This document shows positions 52,587-61,671 of a DNA stretch of 64,000 nucleotides, in pieces. How positions within the stretch are numbered: position 1 is the stretch's first letter; the number at the start of each line of letters is the position of its first letter. The notes beneath the pieces were generated by a model. It saw only the letters and a program-made list of their open reading frames with translations, did no database searches and was not told where the DNA came from. The position numbers and the translations under genes were made by a program. This DNA comes from a bacterium (GTDB taxonomy: Bacteria; Bacillota; Clostridia; Christensenellales; Aristaeellaceae). The stretch is taken from contig SFTH01000011.1 in assembly GCA_004563405.1 (NCBI GenBank), forward strand, positions 21,655-85,654, written 5' to 3'.

Positions 52587-53687
52587 ATGCGTTACATACT
52601 TCAAATCAATACGGGTTCCTTCACCAGAACGGCGGATCTCGCCGTCCTGCGGGCCCGGCTGACGCGCTGTCTCGACGCGCTTGACGTGGAAAGGGCGATC
52701 TACGGCTGGTCCCCGGACAGGGCGATCAACGAAGAGATTGTGCGCATTCTGGAGGACAGGGGCGTTGAAAAGTACCTCTGGCTTCCTGTATTCAGCGAGA
52801 TTCACACTCCGGAGTCCGAGCGCTTCACCGGCGTGGACGGCGCGCGGGAGCAGGCCCTCGGCGACGTATGCGAGGGCGACAGCTTCGACTTCGTATGCCA
52901 GTCGTCCGCCAAAAACCTCGCGCGGGCTGCGGAGGTCTTCAATGATCTGACGCGGGATCTTCCGGTGGAGGGCGCGTTCCTCGACCGCATACGCTACGCC
53001 TCCGCGGCGGGCGGTGCGGCGGAGCTCTACGGCTGCTGGTGCCCCCGCTGCCGCCGCATCTACGAAGAGGCCGGCGTGGATACGCAGGCGATTCTTCGCG
53101 CGGACAGGGCGCGCAGCGCCGACGACTTTATTATCGAGGACGCGCAGGGCGGCGCATTCCGCTATGCCGACGCGAACCTCGATAAGCTGATGCGCGCCCG
53201 CCGCACCATCATCTCCGCCTCGGTGCAGAAGCTGTGCGACCACTTCCACGGCCTTGGCAAGAAGGTCGCGCTCGACACCTTTGCGCCCTGCGTCGCGGAC
53301 TTCGTGGGGCAGGATCTGCGCGCGCTCGGGCGCATGGCGGACTTCATCAAGCCCATGGTCTATCTCAAAACCAACGCCCCGGCGGGCCTGCCCTACGAGT
53401 TGCAAGCGCTGGGCCCCGCCGTGCAGGACAGCCTGCGCCGCACCCTGGGCGCGGATCCCGGCGACATGGAGGCGACCGTGGAACAGCTCAGGGCGCTGCT
53501 GGACGCAGGCGCGCAGGTCGCGCCGGGCGTCGATGCGAACCGCGTCGAACGCTTCTGCGACGCCAGCTGTGACTATGTGTTGCGGTTTGCGGATCTTCTG
53601 GAGGCCGCGGGCTTTTCGTCCATGACCCTGTCCTGGGATGTGACGCGCATCCCGCAGGACGTGATCGACGCGCTCGCGCGGAGATGA
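52587..53687 (+). CDS. Putative TIM-barrel glycoside-hydrolase-like protein
   Basis: 366 residues from ATG 52587. No signal peptide, so cytoplasmic. It looks like a TIM barrel: 'YGWSPDRAINEEIVRILEDR', 'KYLWLPVFSEIH', 'VEGAFLDRIRYASAAGGAAE' followed by 'CWCPRCRRIY', 'VALDTFAPCVADFVG', 'DFIKPMVYLKTNAPAG', 'SSMTLSWDVTRIP'. The 'FLDRIRY' strand and strand-end acids recall glycoside-hydrolase-like families (GHL10/DUF4015), but I cannot name the family. The Cys-x-Cys-x-x-Cys loop may bind a metal. Heads the sugar ABC operon, so it may act on the imported sugar. Confidence 0.65.
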   Translation: MRYILQINTGSFTRTADLAVLRARLTRCLDALDVERAIYGWSPDRAINEEIVRILEDRGVEKYLWLPVFSEIHTPESERFTGVDGAREQALGDVCEGDSFDFVCQSSAKNLARAAEVFNDLTRDLPVEGAFLDRIRYASAAGGAAELYGCWCPRCRRIYEEAGVDTQAILRADRARSADDFIIEDAQGGAFRYADANLDKLMRARRTIISASVQKLCDHFHGLGKKVALDTFAPCVADFVGQDLRALGRMADFIKPMVYLKTNAPAGLPYELQALGPAVQDSLRRTLGADPGDMEATVEQLRALLDAGAQVAPGVDANRVERFCDASCDYVLRFADLLEAAGFSSMTLSWDVTRIPQDVIDALARR

Positions 53688-53743
53688 ACACGCTTTCAAT
53701 GCAGGCTCCGCCTGCAAAAATATGAAAGGAAGGTAGAAAAAAA

Positions 53744-54685
53744 ATGAAGAGGATTCTGGGTATCGTTCTGGCGCTGATGCTGGTGTGCGGCATGTTTGCC
53801 GTGGCCACCGCAGAGGAAGGAAAGACGCTGAAGGTCGCGTACATTCCCAATTCCATGTCCAACGAGATGAATGCCTACGGCTTCAAGATCATGGAGGAGC
53901 ACGCCGCCGAGTACAACATGACTGTGACCGCCTTCGACGGTCAGTACGACCCGCAGACGGAGACCGCCGCCATCACCAACTGCATCGGCCAGGGCTATGA
54001 CGCGGTCATTCTCTGCCCCAGCGACATCAACGCCGTGGTTCCCGCCGTCATGCAGGCGAAGGAAGAGGGCGTGCTGGTGGTCATGTACTCCGCCGACCTC
54101 CCCGTGGAGTATCGCGAGCTGCGCGACATCTTCGTGGGCGTGGACGACACCATCGCCGGCCAGCAGGCCGCGGCGGCGTTCATCGAGCACTTCCCGGACG
54201 GCGCAAAGGTGATTGAGGTGGGCGGCACCGCCGGCACCGATGCGCAGATCCGCCGCCACGACGGCTTCAACGCCGGCCTGGAGGGCTCCAACATCGAGGT
54301 TCTGGACTATCAGGCCTGCGACGCCTGGTCCACCGATCAGGCCATGTCCATCACCGAGGACATGATCGTCAAGTACGGCGACGAGATTCAGGGCGTGTTC
54401 TGCCACTGGGACAACGGCGCGACCGGCTGCATCGAGGCGCTGAACAACGCGGGCATCACCGGCACCTTCGTGGTCGCCATCGACGGCTGCCGCGGCGGCT
54501 TCGACCAGGTCAAGGCCGGCACCCAGAGCGTGTGCATCAGCCAGAACGTGGTCAACATCTCCGTCAAGGCGCTGGAGGCCATTCGCGCCGCGGCGGACGG
54601 CCAGCCCTATGAGGCCGAGAACTTCATCCCGCTGGACACCGTGACCATCGACAACGTGGATTCCCTGCCCTATCCCGAGTGGTAA
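53744..54685 (+). CDS. Sugar ABC transporter substrate-binding protein (ribose/RbsB type)
   Basis: 313 residues. Signal peptide 'MKRILGIVLALMLVCGMF' with cleavage near ATA-EE. Type I periplasmic-binding fold: 'VAYIPNSMSNEMNAYGFKIM', 'DAVILCPSDINAVVPAVMQA', 'VGVDDTIAGQQAAAAFIEH', 'IRRHDGFNAGLEGS', 'GVFCHWDNGATGCIEALNNA', 'VVAIDGCRGGFDQVKAG'. Binds a monosaccharide, identity unknown. No lipobox Cys at the cleavage site. Confidence 0.92.
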   Translation: MKRILGIVLALMLVCGMFAVATAEEGKTLKVAYIPNSMSNEMNAYGFKIMEEHAAEYNMTVTAFDGQYDPQTETAAITNCIGQGYDAVILCPSDINAVVPAVMQAKEEGVLVVMYSADLPVEYRELRDIFVGVDDTIAGQQAAAAFIEHFPDGAKVIEVGGTAGTDAQIRRHDGFNAGLEGSNIEVLDYQACDAWSTDQAMSITEDMIVKYGDEIQGVFCHWDNGATGCIEALNNAGITGTFVVAIDGCRGGFDQVKAGTQSVCISQNVVNISVKALEAIRAAADGQPYEAENFIPLDTVTIDNVDSLPYPEW

Positions 54686-54705
54686 ATCCCGTAAAGCTGC
54701 GCTCT

Positions 54706-54737
54706 GTCGGATTGCCCGCATTTGCGGGCAATCCGAC
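54706..54737 (+). other. Intercistronic hairpin after the binding-protein gene
   Basis: 15-bp perfect stem (54706-54720 with 54723-54737) with a 2-nt loop and no strong T-tract, between the binding-protein and ATPase genes; a standard device for higher expression of the binding protein. Confidence 0.65.
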
Positions 54738-54758
54738 CATTTACAAGGAGGGACGGTC

Positions 54759-56237
54759 ATGAACCTCGATTCCAATCTCATCCTGTCGGTCAAAAACGTA
54801 AGCAAGTCCTTCCCGGGCGTGAAAGCGCTGGATGACGTATCCCTGGACGTGCGCCGGGGCGTTGTGCACGGCATCGTGGGCGAAAACGGCGCCGGAAAAT
54901 CCACGCTGATGAAGATTCTCTCCGGCGTATACGCCAAGGATTCGGGCACGATTGAATTTGACGGAGCCGTCTGCGAGCACACGAACCCCATCGACGCGCT
55001 CCGCCGCGGGCTGAGCATCATCTATCAGGAATTCAGCCTCGTAAACACCATGACGGTGGGCGAAAACATATTCCTCGGCCGCTTCCGCGAGGTGGGCGGC
55101 ATGAAGCGGACCCACGCGCGGGCCCGCGCGCTGCTGGACAGCATCGGCAGCACCATCGACACCTACGCTTACGTCTCTGAGCTGAGCACCTCCGAAAAGC
55201 AGATGGTGGAAATCACCAAGGCGCTCTCCTTCGATTCCAAACTGATCATTATGGACGAACCCTCCAGCAGCCTGACGGACGATGAACTCAGGCGCCTCGG
55301 CGCGATCATCCGCCAGCTGCGGGACAAGGGCATCTCCATTATCTATATAAGCCACAAGCTGGACGAAATCTTTGAATACTGCGACGAGGTGACGGTCATG
55401 CGCGACGGCCATGTGATCGACACCCGGCCCGCCGCCACACTCTCCCGCCAGGAGATGATCGCCATGATGGTGGGCCGCTCCATCGAAAACGAATATCCCG
55501 AGCGGCCCCGCTGCGTGGGCGCGCCGCTGATGGAGGTCCGCAACCTGAACACGAAGAAGCTGCACGACATCTCCTTTACGCTGAACTGCGGCGAGATCCT
55601 GGGCTTTGTGGGCCTGGTGGGCGCGGGGCGCACGGAGATTGTGCGGGCCATCTACGGTGCGGACAGGGTGCGCAGCAAGGAGATCCGCATTGACGGCGCG
55701 GCCGTTCGCATCGCAAGCCCCATCGCGGGCAAGGCCCACGGCATCGGCTTCGTGCCCGAGGACCGCAAGCTGCAGGGGCTGGTGCTCCCCTTCTCCGTGG
55801 AGGAGAACATCACCATGGCGAGCCTGTCCCGCCTGAAGAAGCGCGGCTTTCTGCGCCCCGGCCTGGAGCGGGAGATGGCCGACCGGGAGATCCGGGATCT
55901 CTCCATCAAGACGCCCTCCCCCACGGCCATCGTCGAGAGCCTCTCCGGCGGAAACCAGCAGAAGTGCGTCATCGGCCGCTGGCTGGAGACGAAGCCGCGC
56001 ATCCTGATTCTGGACGAGCCGACCCGCGGCATCGACGTGGGCGCAAAGTATGAAATCTATCTACTGATGAAGAAGGCCGTGGAGAACGGCAGCGCCATCA
56101 TCCTGATTTCGTCGGAGCTCCCGGAGGTATTGAACATGAGCAACCGGGTGCTGACCATCGCGAACGGACGCATCACCGGCGAGTTCGACCCGGAGAAGTC
56201 CAGCGCCCAGGAAATCATGAACATGGCGATCGGTTAA
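54759..56237 (+). CDS. Sugar ABC transporter ATP-binding protein (RbsA/MglA type, two ATPase domains)
   Basis: 492 residues with two nucleotide-binding domains. First: 'VGENGAGKSTLMKILSGVYA', 'FSLVNTMTVGENIFL', Walker B 'KLIIMDEPSSSLTDDEL'; its signature 'VSELSTSEKQMVEI' is the weak RbsA-type variant. Second: 'GFVGLVGAGRTEIVRAI', 'SLSGGNQQKCVIGRWL', 'RILILDEPTRGIDVG'. The second domain's 'GLVGAGRTE' Walker A lacks the usual Lys, as is normal in this family. GGAGGG precedes the ATG. Confidence 0.93.
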   Translation: MNLDSNLILSVKNVSKSFPGVKALDDVSLDVRRGVVHGIVGENGAGKSTLMKILSGVYAKDSGTIEFDGAVCEHTNPIDALRRGLSIIYQEFSLVNTMTVGENIFLGRFREVGGMKRTHARARALLDSIGSTIDTYAYVSELSTSEKQMVEITKALSFDSKLIIMDEPSSSLTDDELRRLGAIIRQLRDKGISIIYISHKLDEIFEYCDEVTVMRDGHVIDTRPAATLSRQEMIAMMVGRSIENEYPERPRCVGAPLMEVRNLNTKKLHDISFTLNCGEILGFVGLVGAGRTEIVRAIYGADRVRSKEIRIDGAAVRIASPIAGKAHGIGFVPEDRKLQGLVLPFSVEENITMASLSRLKKRGFLRPGLEREMADREIRDLSIKTPSPTAIVESLSGGNQQKCVIGRWLETKPRILILDEPTRGIDVGAKYEIYLLMKKAVENGSAIILISSELPEVLNMSNRVLTIANGRITGEFDPEKSSAQEIMNMAIG

Positions 56238-56251
56238 GGAGGGCAGCGCAC

Positions 56252-57214
56252 ATGCAGAAGCGATTTGACGCGCGCAGGTTTTTGCAGAACAACCTCGTGC
56301 TCATGACCATCGTACTATTGGTGGCGGTGACCGCCATCCTGGAGCCGAAGTTTCTCTCCGTCGCCAACCTCGGCAACATCATGAACCAGTTCGGCCCGCT
56401 GAGCTTCGTCTCCCTGGGCATGACGATCGCCATCATCGGCGGCTTCATCGACCTCTCCGTGGCGGGCATCGTCTCCCTGACGGCGGTGTTCACCATCTCC
56501 ATGATCGACGTGCTGGGCCAGGGCGGCGCACTGGTCGCGGGCCTCGCCCTGGGCGTGCTGCTGGGGCTGGTGAACGCCCTGGTGCTCATCACCTGCGGCG
56601 CGCTGACCCAGGCCAAGGCGGTGTTCATCACCTACGCCCTGAGCGCGGTCTACAGCGCGCTGGCGCTGTTGTACACGGACGGCGCGACGCAGCACATGTC
56701 CTACCTGAGCTCCCCCGTGACGCTGTTCAAGGGAATCGGCTCGGGCCGGCTGGGCTTCATCCCCATCTCCTTTCTGCTGTTCATGCTGGCGATGTGCAGC
56801 CTGCACGTCTTTCTCACCCGAACCCAGACGGGCCGGGAGCTGCGCCTGACCGGCGCAAACATGACGGCGGCCAGCTTGTCCGGAATTCCGGTGAAGCTGC
56901 GCGTGATGCTGATCTTCATGCTCTGCGGCGGCCTCTCCGCCGCGGGCGCGATCATCCTCTTCTCCCGGATCACCACCGCTTCGCCTCTGCTGGGCGCGAA
57001 CTACGAGACCAACGCCATACTGGCGGTGGTGGTGGGCGGCACCTCCCTGGCGGGTGGGCGCGGCAGCGTCGTGCGCACGATGATGGGCGTCATGCTGGTC
57101 ACGCTGCTCTCCAATTGCATGAATCTTCTGGGCGTTTCCACCTACATGCAGACGGTATGCAAGGGCCTGATCCTGATCATCGCAATCTGGATCGACCGGC
57201 GCAGAATGAAGTGA
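56252..57214 (+). CDS. Sugar ABC transporter permease (RbsC type), first
   Basis: 320 residues with eight to ten membrane segments. 'LSFVSLGMTIAIIGGFIDLS' and 'FSRITTASPLLGANYETNAI' and 'VVVGGTSLAGGRGSVVRTMM' are RbsC-type motifs. A second, distinct permease follows, so the channel is probably a heterodimer. TAAGGAGGG is upstream. Confidence 0.92.
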   Translation: MQKRFDARRFLQNNLVLMTIVLLVAVTAILEPKFLSVANLGNIMNQFGPLSFVSLGMTIAIIGGFIDLSVAGIVSLTAVFTISMIDVLGQGGALVAGLALGVLLGLVNALVLITCGALTQAKAVFITYALSAVYSALALLYTDGATQHMSYLSSPVTLFKGIGSGRLGFIPISFLLFMLAMCSLHVFLTRTQTGRELRLTGANMTAASLSGIPVKLRVMLIFMLCGGLSAAGAIILFSRITTASPLLGANYETNAILAVVVGGTSLAGGRGSVVRTMMGVMLVTLLSNCMNLLGVSTYMQTVCKGLILIIAIWIDRRRMK

Positions 57215-57230
57215 GAGGGGGCGAAAAACC

Positions 57231-58196
57231 ATGAAGCGAAAGATTTCTGCGGGCGAAATGCTGCGGCGCTTCACGCGCCAGAAGGCGCTGATCGCCATCG
57301 TGCTGATGCTGCTCGCGATGCTGTTCTTTGATACGAATTTCTACACGGCCTACAACCTGAAGGACATGCTCAACTCCGCGGCCATACTGGAGACCCTCGC
57401 CTTCGGCGTGACGCTGGTGATCATCTGCGGCGGCGTGGATTTCTCCATCGGCGCAATGATGAGCCTCTCGGGCATCATCACCATCAAGCTGATGAACTGC
57501 ATGCCCATCCTCCCGGCCATACTGATCGCCCTGCTCTGCGGCGCGGCGGTGGGCTTCATCAACGGCCTCCTGGTGGTGCACCAGAAGACGGAGCCCTTCA
57601 TCATCACCCTGGGCATGGGCATGCTGCTCAAGGGCGTGGCCCAGCAGATCACGGACGCCCATCCGGTGCCCGCCAAAAATCTGCAGTTTATGAAGATCGC
57701 AAACTCCAAGCTGATCGGCGGCATTCCGAACCTGATCGTCATCATGATCGTGATGTTCGTGATCTTCCACTGCATCCTGCGGTACACCTCCTTCGGCCGG
57801 AACTGCTACGCGGTGGGCGGCGACTACAACGTGGCCAGCATGTCCGGCATCAACGCCCGGCGCACCAAGTGGGCAGCCTACGTCATCTGCGGCGTGATGG
57901 CGGCGTTCTGCGGCGTGCTGCTCTCCTCGAAGCTCAACACCGGCTCGTCCATCTACGGCGATTCCACCGCCCTCTCGGTCAACTGCGGCTGTGTGGTGGG
58001 CGGAACTTCCTTCGCAGGCGGAATCGGCGGCATTCCCCAGACCTTTGCCGGCCTGCTGGTCATTCAGCTGCTGGAAAACTGCATGAACATGCTGGGCATC
58101 AACGCCTACGTTCAGCAGGTGTGCGAGGGACTGATCATACTGCTGATCCTCTGGTCGGACAACTACGCCCAGAAGCGCAAACTCGAGGCGGTCTGA
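57231..58196 (+). CDS. Sugar ABC transporter permease (RbsC type), second
   Basis: 321 residues. 'LETLAFGVTLVIICGGVDFS', 'MMSLSGIITIKLM', 'PFIITLGMGMLLKGVAQQIT', 'NCYAVGGDYNVASMSGIN', 'NCGCVVGGTSFAGGIGGIPQ' are the RbsC core. It ends the operon, 16 nt after the first permease, with GAGAGGGGG upstream. Confidence 0.92.
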   Translation: MKRKISAGEMLRRFTRQKALIAIVLMLLAMLFFDTNFYTAYNLKDMLNSAAILETLAFGVTLVIICGGVDFSIGAMMSLSGIITIKLMNCMPILPAILIALLCGAAVGFINGLLVVHQKTEPFIITLGMGMLLKGVAQQITDAHPVPAKNLQFMKIANSKLIGGIPNLIVIMIVMFVIFHCILRYTSFGRNCYAVGGDYNVASMSGINARRTKWAAYVICGVMAAFCGVLLSSKLNTGSSIYGDSTALSVNCGCVVGGTSFAGGIGGIPQTFAGLLVIQLLENCMNMLGINAYVQQVCEGLIILLILWSDNYAQKRKLEAV

Positions 58197-58215
58197 CGCG
58201 CCAGGACACATCCGC

Positions 58216-58256
58216 GCACACAAAAGCGCTCCATTATCCGGAGCGCTTTTGTGTGC
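58216..58256 (+). terminator. Intrinsic terminator of the sugar ABC operon
   Basis: 17-bp perfect stem (58216-58232 with 58240-58256), 7-nt loop. The right arm contains a TTTT run. Confidence 0.8.
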
Positions 58257-58282
58257 AGGCGGAGCTCTTCTCCCGTGATAAA

Positions 58283-58333
58283 AGGGGACTGTCCCTTCGC
58301 GGCCCGCGACGGCCGCCTGGAGGACAGTCCCCT
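58283..58333. repeat. GGGGACTGTCC inverted repeat, probably terminator of the L,D-transpeptidase gene
   Basis: 12-bp arms (58283-58294 and 58322-58333) around a GC-rich loop with a further inner stem. On the minus strand it is followed by TTTTA. The AGGGGACTGTCC...GGACAGTCCCCT wording resembles dispersed hairpins seen in many Firmicutes genomes. Confidence 0.6.
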
Positions 58334-58339
58334 CTCGCT

Positions 58340-60250
58340 TTACATCAGCTGGAACTGGAGGTTCGCATCCAGCATGTATCCCTCGCGCTCCCGGTAGCGG
58401 ATCTTGACCCAGTCGTCCCCGGTTGAGACCTCCACGACCTCGACCTGCGTACCTGCGGGCAGGTTGCCCAGAACCTTCGCATCCTCGGAACCCGCCTCGT
58501 ACACGCCGGCCTTGTCGTCCGCGCCGGTGCAGACCACCACGGCCTGGATGGCCTCGCCGCCCTCCTCGAATTCAAGCTGGGACGCGGCGCTCTCCCGGGG
58601 CGATTCGGTGCTCTCCACATCGCTCACGCTGCCCTCCCAGAAGCGCAGGTAGTCGTCCTTCAGGTAGCCGATCCTCTCGTCGTAGCCCACCTTCGTCCAG
58701 CCGTCCTCCCGGGCGAGCACCCGAAGGCTTGTGCCGTTGGGCAGCTCCGCCAGCACCTCCGCCGCGCCGTCCGGCGCCGCGCGCAGGTTGAGGCGCACGT
58801 CGTCCGAGCCGGTCTCGACGGTGGCGTAGTCCACCGGCTCCTCCGTAACGCCCGCGAACTCTCCGCTGACGTACAGGGCGGAAAACTCGTCCGCAAAGGA
58901 CTCCGCTCCGGCGCGGTACTCCGCCATGGTGTGACCGATCTGATAGCTTTCGCCGCTTTCACCGGTATACTTCAGAACCACGTTGTCCTGAGTGTAGGGA
59001 CGGAGATACTTCTTGAGCACGTAGCCGTTGATCGCGCCCACGGAGATGGCGGCCCACTTATCGTCCACGCCGTCCAGCATCACGCTGTCGCCGTTGTGGA
59101 GCTTGCCCAGATTCTCGCTCTTGGTGTCCGGCCTGGATCGGATGATGATGTTCGCCTTGGACTCCAGGTGCGCCATGGAAATCTCTTCCCGGACGATCTC
59201 CGCCCGGGGAAGCGCGTCCGCGCCGAAGGTCTCCTCCAGCCGGTTCAGCTGGTAGTAGACCGCCTGCTGAAGCTCCGGCGTGGCCACGCCGTTCACCTCG
59301 TAGCCGCAGGCGCCCTGGAAGAGCTGAAGGGCCTGACTGACGTCCAGATCGTACACGCTGTCCAGCTCTCCCTCGTACACGCCGAGGTCCTGAAGCGCGC
59401 TCTGAAGCCGCTTCACCACGGGGCCGCTGCGGCCCTCGGTGAGGGTGGCCTGGCCCGTGGAAACGGGCGCGTTATCGGAGTAGAGCACCTCCAGCAGCTC
59501 CTGGGAGGCGATGCCGCTGCGGGCGATGCCCAGATCCTGCTGCACATGCTTCACGGCGGCGATGGTGTCGTTGTCATACCTGCCGTGGGCCTCGCCGTCG
59601 TAGTAGCCCAGATCAATGAGCCGGTGCTGAAGGTCGCTGACCTCCGTGCCGGTGGAACCGCGACTCAGATCGTTCTCGGAGTAGCCCAGGAATTCGGAAT
59701 AAGAGATTCCCTCCTCGATGTCAAAGGAGGAGATGAGCAAAAGCTGGCGGAGCTCCTCCTCCTTGACCTCGTTTTTGTAGATGACCACCTTGGTGCCCTC
59801 CAGGCACTCCTTGGCGATGAAGCGGGCGTCGTCCACCCGCAGGCGCATGCAGCCGTGGGAGGTGGGCATGCCGAACTCCTTCACGCTCTGCTCGATCATC
59901 GTGGATTCGTCCTTCTTCTCGAAGGGAAGGGAGTGGAACATATAGCCCCGGTAGATGCGGGTGGCGTACTTCACCCAGCAGTGGTACTGCTGAAACCAGG
60001 TCCACTCTCCCCGCTCAGTGACGCGGCCCTTGGGCATGAGATAGAAGGTGCCGATGGGAGTGGAATCGTTCATGCCCGAGGAGCAGAGCATCTGGCGCAC
60101 AATGGCGTCGTCCTCCGTCCGGTAGATGGTGACGATCTGGTTGGTCACATCCACGCCGATGTAATAGGGCATGTCGTACTCCGCGTGCGCGGGGGCGCAG
60201 GCGCACAGAATGAGCGCCATGAGCGCCGTGAACAGCTTTTTCAATCGCAT
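58340..60250 (-). CDS. L,D-transpeptidase (YkuD) with two peptidoglycan-binding and three SH3-like domains
   Basis: 636 residues from ATG 60250 (GAGGTT 7 nt upstream; the TTG at 60265 lies on the site). Signal peptide 'MRLKKLFTALMALILCAC' with cleavage after HA. YkuD domain at about 25-165 with the catalytic 'PTSHGCMRL' (Cys134). Two PG_binding_1 domains at about 200-330 ('VSDLQHRLIDLGYYDGE' and 'VKRLQSALQDLGVYEGE'), then SH3-like modules at about 355-415, 475-540 and 570-630. It makes 3-3 cross-links or attaches proteins to the wall. Its own promoter is upstream. Confidence 0.92.
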   Translation of the reverse strand: MRLKKLFTALMALILCACAPAHAEYDMPYYIGVDVTNQIVTIYRTEDDAIVRQMLCSSGMNDSTPIGTFYLMPKGRVTERGEWTWFQQYHCWVKYATRIYRGYMFHSLPFEKKDESTMIEQSVKEFGMPTSHGCMRLRVDDARFIAKECLEGTKVVIYKNEVKEEELRQLLLISSFDIEEGISYSEFLGYSENDLSRGSTGTEVSDLQHRLIDLGYYDGEAHGRYDNDTIAAVKHVQQDLGIARSGIASQELLEVLYSDNAPVSTGQATLTEGRSGPVVKRLQSALQDLGVYEGELDSVYDLDVSQALQLFQGACGYEVNGVATPELQQAVYYQLNRLEETFGADALPRAEIVREEISMAHLESKANIIIRSRPDTKSENLGKLHNGDSVMLDGVDDKWAAISVGAINGYVLKKYLRPYTQDNVVLKYTGESGESYQIGHTMAEYRAGAESFADEFSALYVSGEFAGVTEEPVDYATVETGSDDVRLNLRAAPDGAAEVLAELPNGTSLRVLAREDGWTKVGYDERIGYLKDDYLRFWEGSVSDVESTESPRESAASQLEFEEGGEAIQAVVVCTGADDKAGVYEAGSEDAKVLGNLPAGTQVEVVEVSTGDDWVKIRYREREGYMLDANLQFQLM

Positions 60251-60315
60251 CTTTGCAAACCTCAATCCCTGTGTCGTTCTTCCGCGTATGCGGAGGGCAA
60301 ATTTCTACAAATATA

Positions 60316-60345
60316 ATTATAGCATACATCCGCCCATGTGCACAA
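60316..60345 (-). promoter_or_regulatory. L,D-transpeptidase promoter, extended -10
   Basis: Minus strand TTGTGC (60345-60340), 18-bp spacer, TATAAT (60321-60316) preceded by TGC, an extended -10. Confidence 0.65.
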
Positions 60346-60419
60346 GCCCCCGCCGCCGGAAGCGGGCCGCCGCGCCCGAAAACCTGCGGCCGCCGGAGAA
60401 AGATTTAATCCCACGCCGC

Positions 60420-60448
60420 TTGCAGGGACGGGCGCGCTGTGTTAAATT
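60420..60448 (+). promoter_or_regulatory. azlCD promoter candidate
   Basis: TTGCAG (60420-60425), 17-bp spacer, TAAATT (60443-60448), 30 bp before azlC. Confidence 0.5.
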
Positions 60449-60477
60449 GAACAAAAAACAAAGCTGGCGAACAACAG

Positions 60478-61194
60478 ATGAGAGACAAAAACGCGATGCG
60501 CATCGCCGCTCTGCGCGCGGCCTTCCCCTCAACGATTCCCATCATGGCGGGCTTTCTGTTTCTGGGCATGACCTACGGTGTGTACATGGTGCAGTCGGGC
60601 CTGCGCTTCTGGTATCCGATGCTCACGAGCCTGACCGTGTTCGGCGGCTCGCTGGAATTCGTGATCGTCTCGCTGTTGCAGGGCGCGTTCAATCCCCTGC
60701 AGGCGCTGATGATGACGCTGATGATTCAGGCGCGCCACCTCTTCTACGGCGTCTCCATGCTGGACAAGTACCGCGGCACAGGACTCAAGAAGCTGTACAT
60801 GATCTTCGGCCTGTGCGACGAGACCTTTTCCGTCAACTGCACGGCGGAGATTCCGCCGCACGTGGACCGGGGCTGGTTCATGTTCTTTGTCACGCTCCTG
60901 GATCAGTTCTACTGGTTTGCCGGGGCGACCCTGGGCGCGCTGTTCGGCATGCTGATCCGCTTCAACACCCGCGGGCTGGACTTCTCCATGACGGCGCTCT
61001 TCGTGGTCATCTTCATGGAGCAGTGGAAGAAGGACCGCCAGCACATCAGCGCGCTGATCGGCCTGGCCCTGCCAGCCCTCTGCCTGCTCCTCTTCGGCGC
61101 AGAGCGCTTTCTGCTGCCCTCCATGGCCGCGATTCTCGTCGCGCTGGCGCTTCTGGAAAAGCCCATTGAACGCAAGGGAGGCGACGTCGCATGA
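60478..61194 (+). CDS. azlC: Branched-chain amino-acid exporter large subunit AzlC
   Basis: 238 residues, polytopic. The AzlC signature is present: '[20 protein letters not shown]', '[14 protein letters not shown]', '[15 protein letters not shown]', '[11 protein letters not shown]'. With AzlD it exports branched-chain amino acids or analogues. No good ribosome site precedes the ATG (ACAACAGATG). The stop overlaps the azlD start. Confidence 0.92.
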   Translation: MRDKNAMRIAALRAAFPSTIPIMAGFLFLGMTYGVYMVQSGLRFWYPMLTSLTVFGGSLEFVIVSLLQGAFNPLQALMMTLMIQARHLFYGVSMLDKYRGTGLKKLYMIFGLCDETFSVNCTAEIPPHVDRGWFMFFVTLLDQFYWFAGATLGALFGMLIRFNTRGLDFSMTALFVVIFMEQWKKDRQHISALIGLALPALCLLLFGAERFLLPSMAAILVALALLEKPIERKGGDVA

Positions 61195-61520
61195 CCACCG
61201 CGCAGAAGCTGATCACCATTGCGGTGTGCGCCCTGGGCACGATGCTCACCCGCTTTCTGCCCTTCCTGCTCTTTCCGGCGGGCAGGTCCACCCCGCGCTT
61301 CATCCGCTATCTGGGCCACGCCCTGCCGGCGGCAGTCTTCGGCATGCTGCTGGTGTACTGTCTCAAGGACGTGAACCTCGCCGCGGGCAGCCACGGCCTG
61401 CCGGAGCTGATCGCCATTCTGGCGGTCGTGGGCCTGCACAAGTGGCGGGGGCAGATGCTGCTCTCCGTGGCGGGCGGCACCGTCGTCTACATGCTGCTGG
61501 TGCAGCTCGTGTTCGTCTGA
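61191..61520 (+). CDS. azlD: Branched-chain amino-acid exporter small subunit AzlD
   Basis: 109 residues, four membrane segments. '[14 protein letters not shown]', '[20 protein letters not shown]' and the C-terminal '[14 protein letters not shown]' fit AzlD. It overlaps azlC by 4 nt (ATGA). Confidence 0.9.
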   Translation: MTTAQKLITIAVCALGTMLTRFLPFLLFPAGRSTPRFIRYLGHALPAAVFGMLLVYCLKDVNLAAGSHGLPELIAILAVVGLHKWRGQMLLSVAGGTVVYMLLVQLVFV

Positions 61521-61531
61521 ATCCATCCGGC

Positions 61532-61555
61532 CCGCAGGACGTTTGCATCCTGCGG
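61532..61555 (+). terminator. Intrinsic terminator after azlCD
   Basis: 8-bp GC stem (61532-61539 with 61548-61555), 8-nt loop, followed by TCTTTTTC. Confidence 0.85.
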
Positions 61556-61596
61556 TCTTTTTCTGTCTCCGGGGTTCCTTTTTGGTGCAAACGCGG

Positions 61597-61602
61597 TATA
61601 AT
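61597..61602 (+). promoter_or_regulatory. Probable -10 for the glycerophosphodiesterase gene
   Basis: TATAAT 69 bp before the start; the -35 at 17 bp (GTTCCT) is poor. Confidence 0.45.
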
Positions 61603-61671
61603 AGAATTCGAACCTGCGGCATGCACGCTTCGCGCGCAGCGGAAGCGGGCGGAATTGGAGGGGATTTGAGC

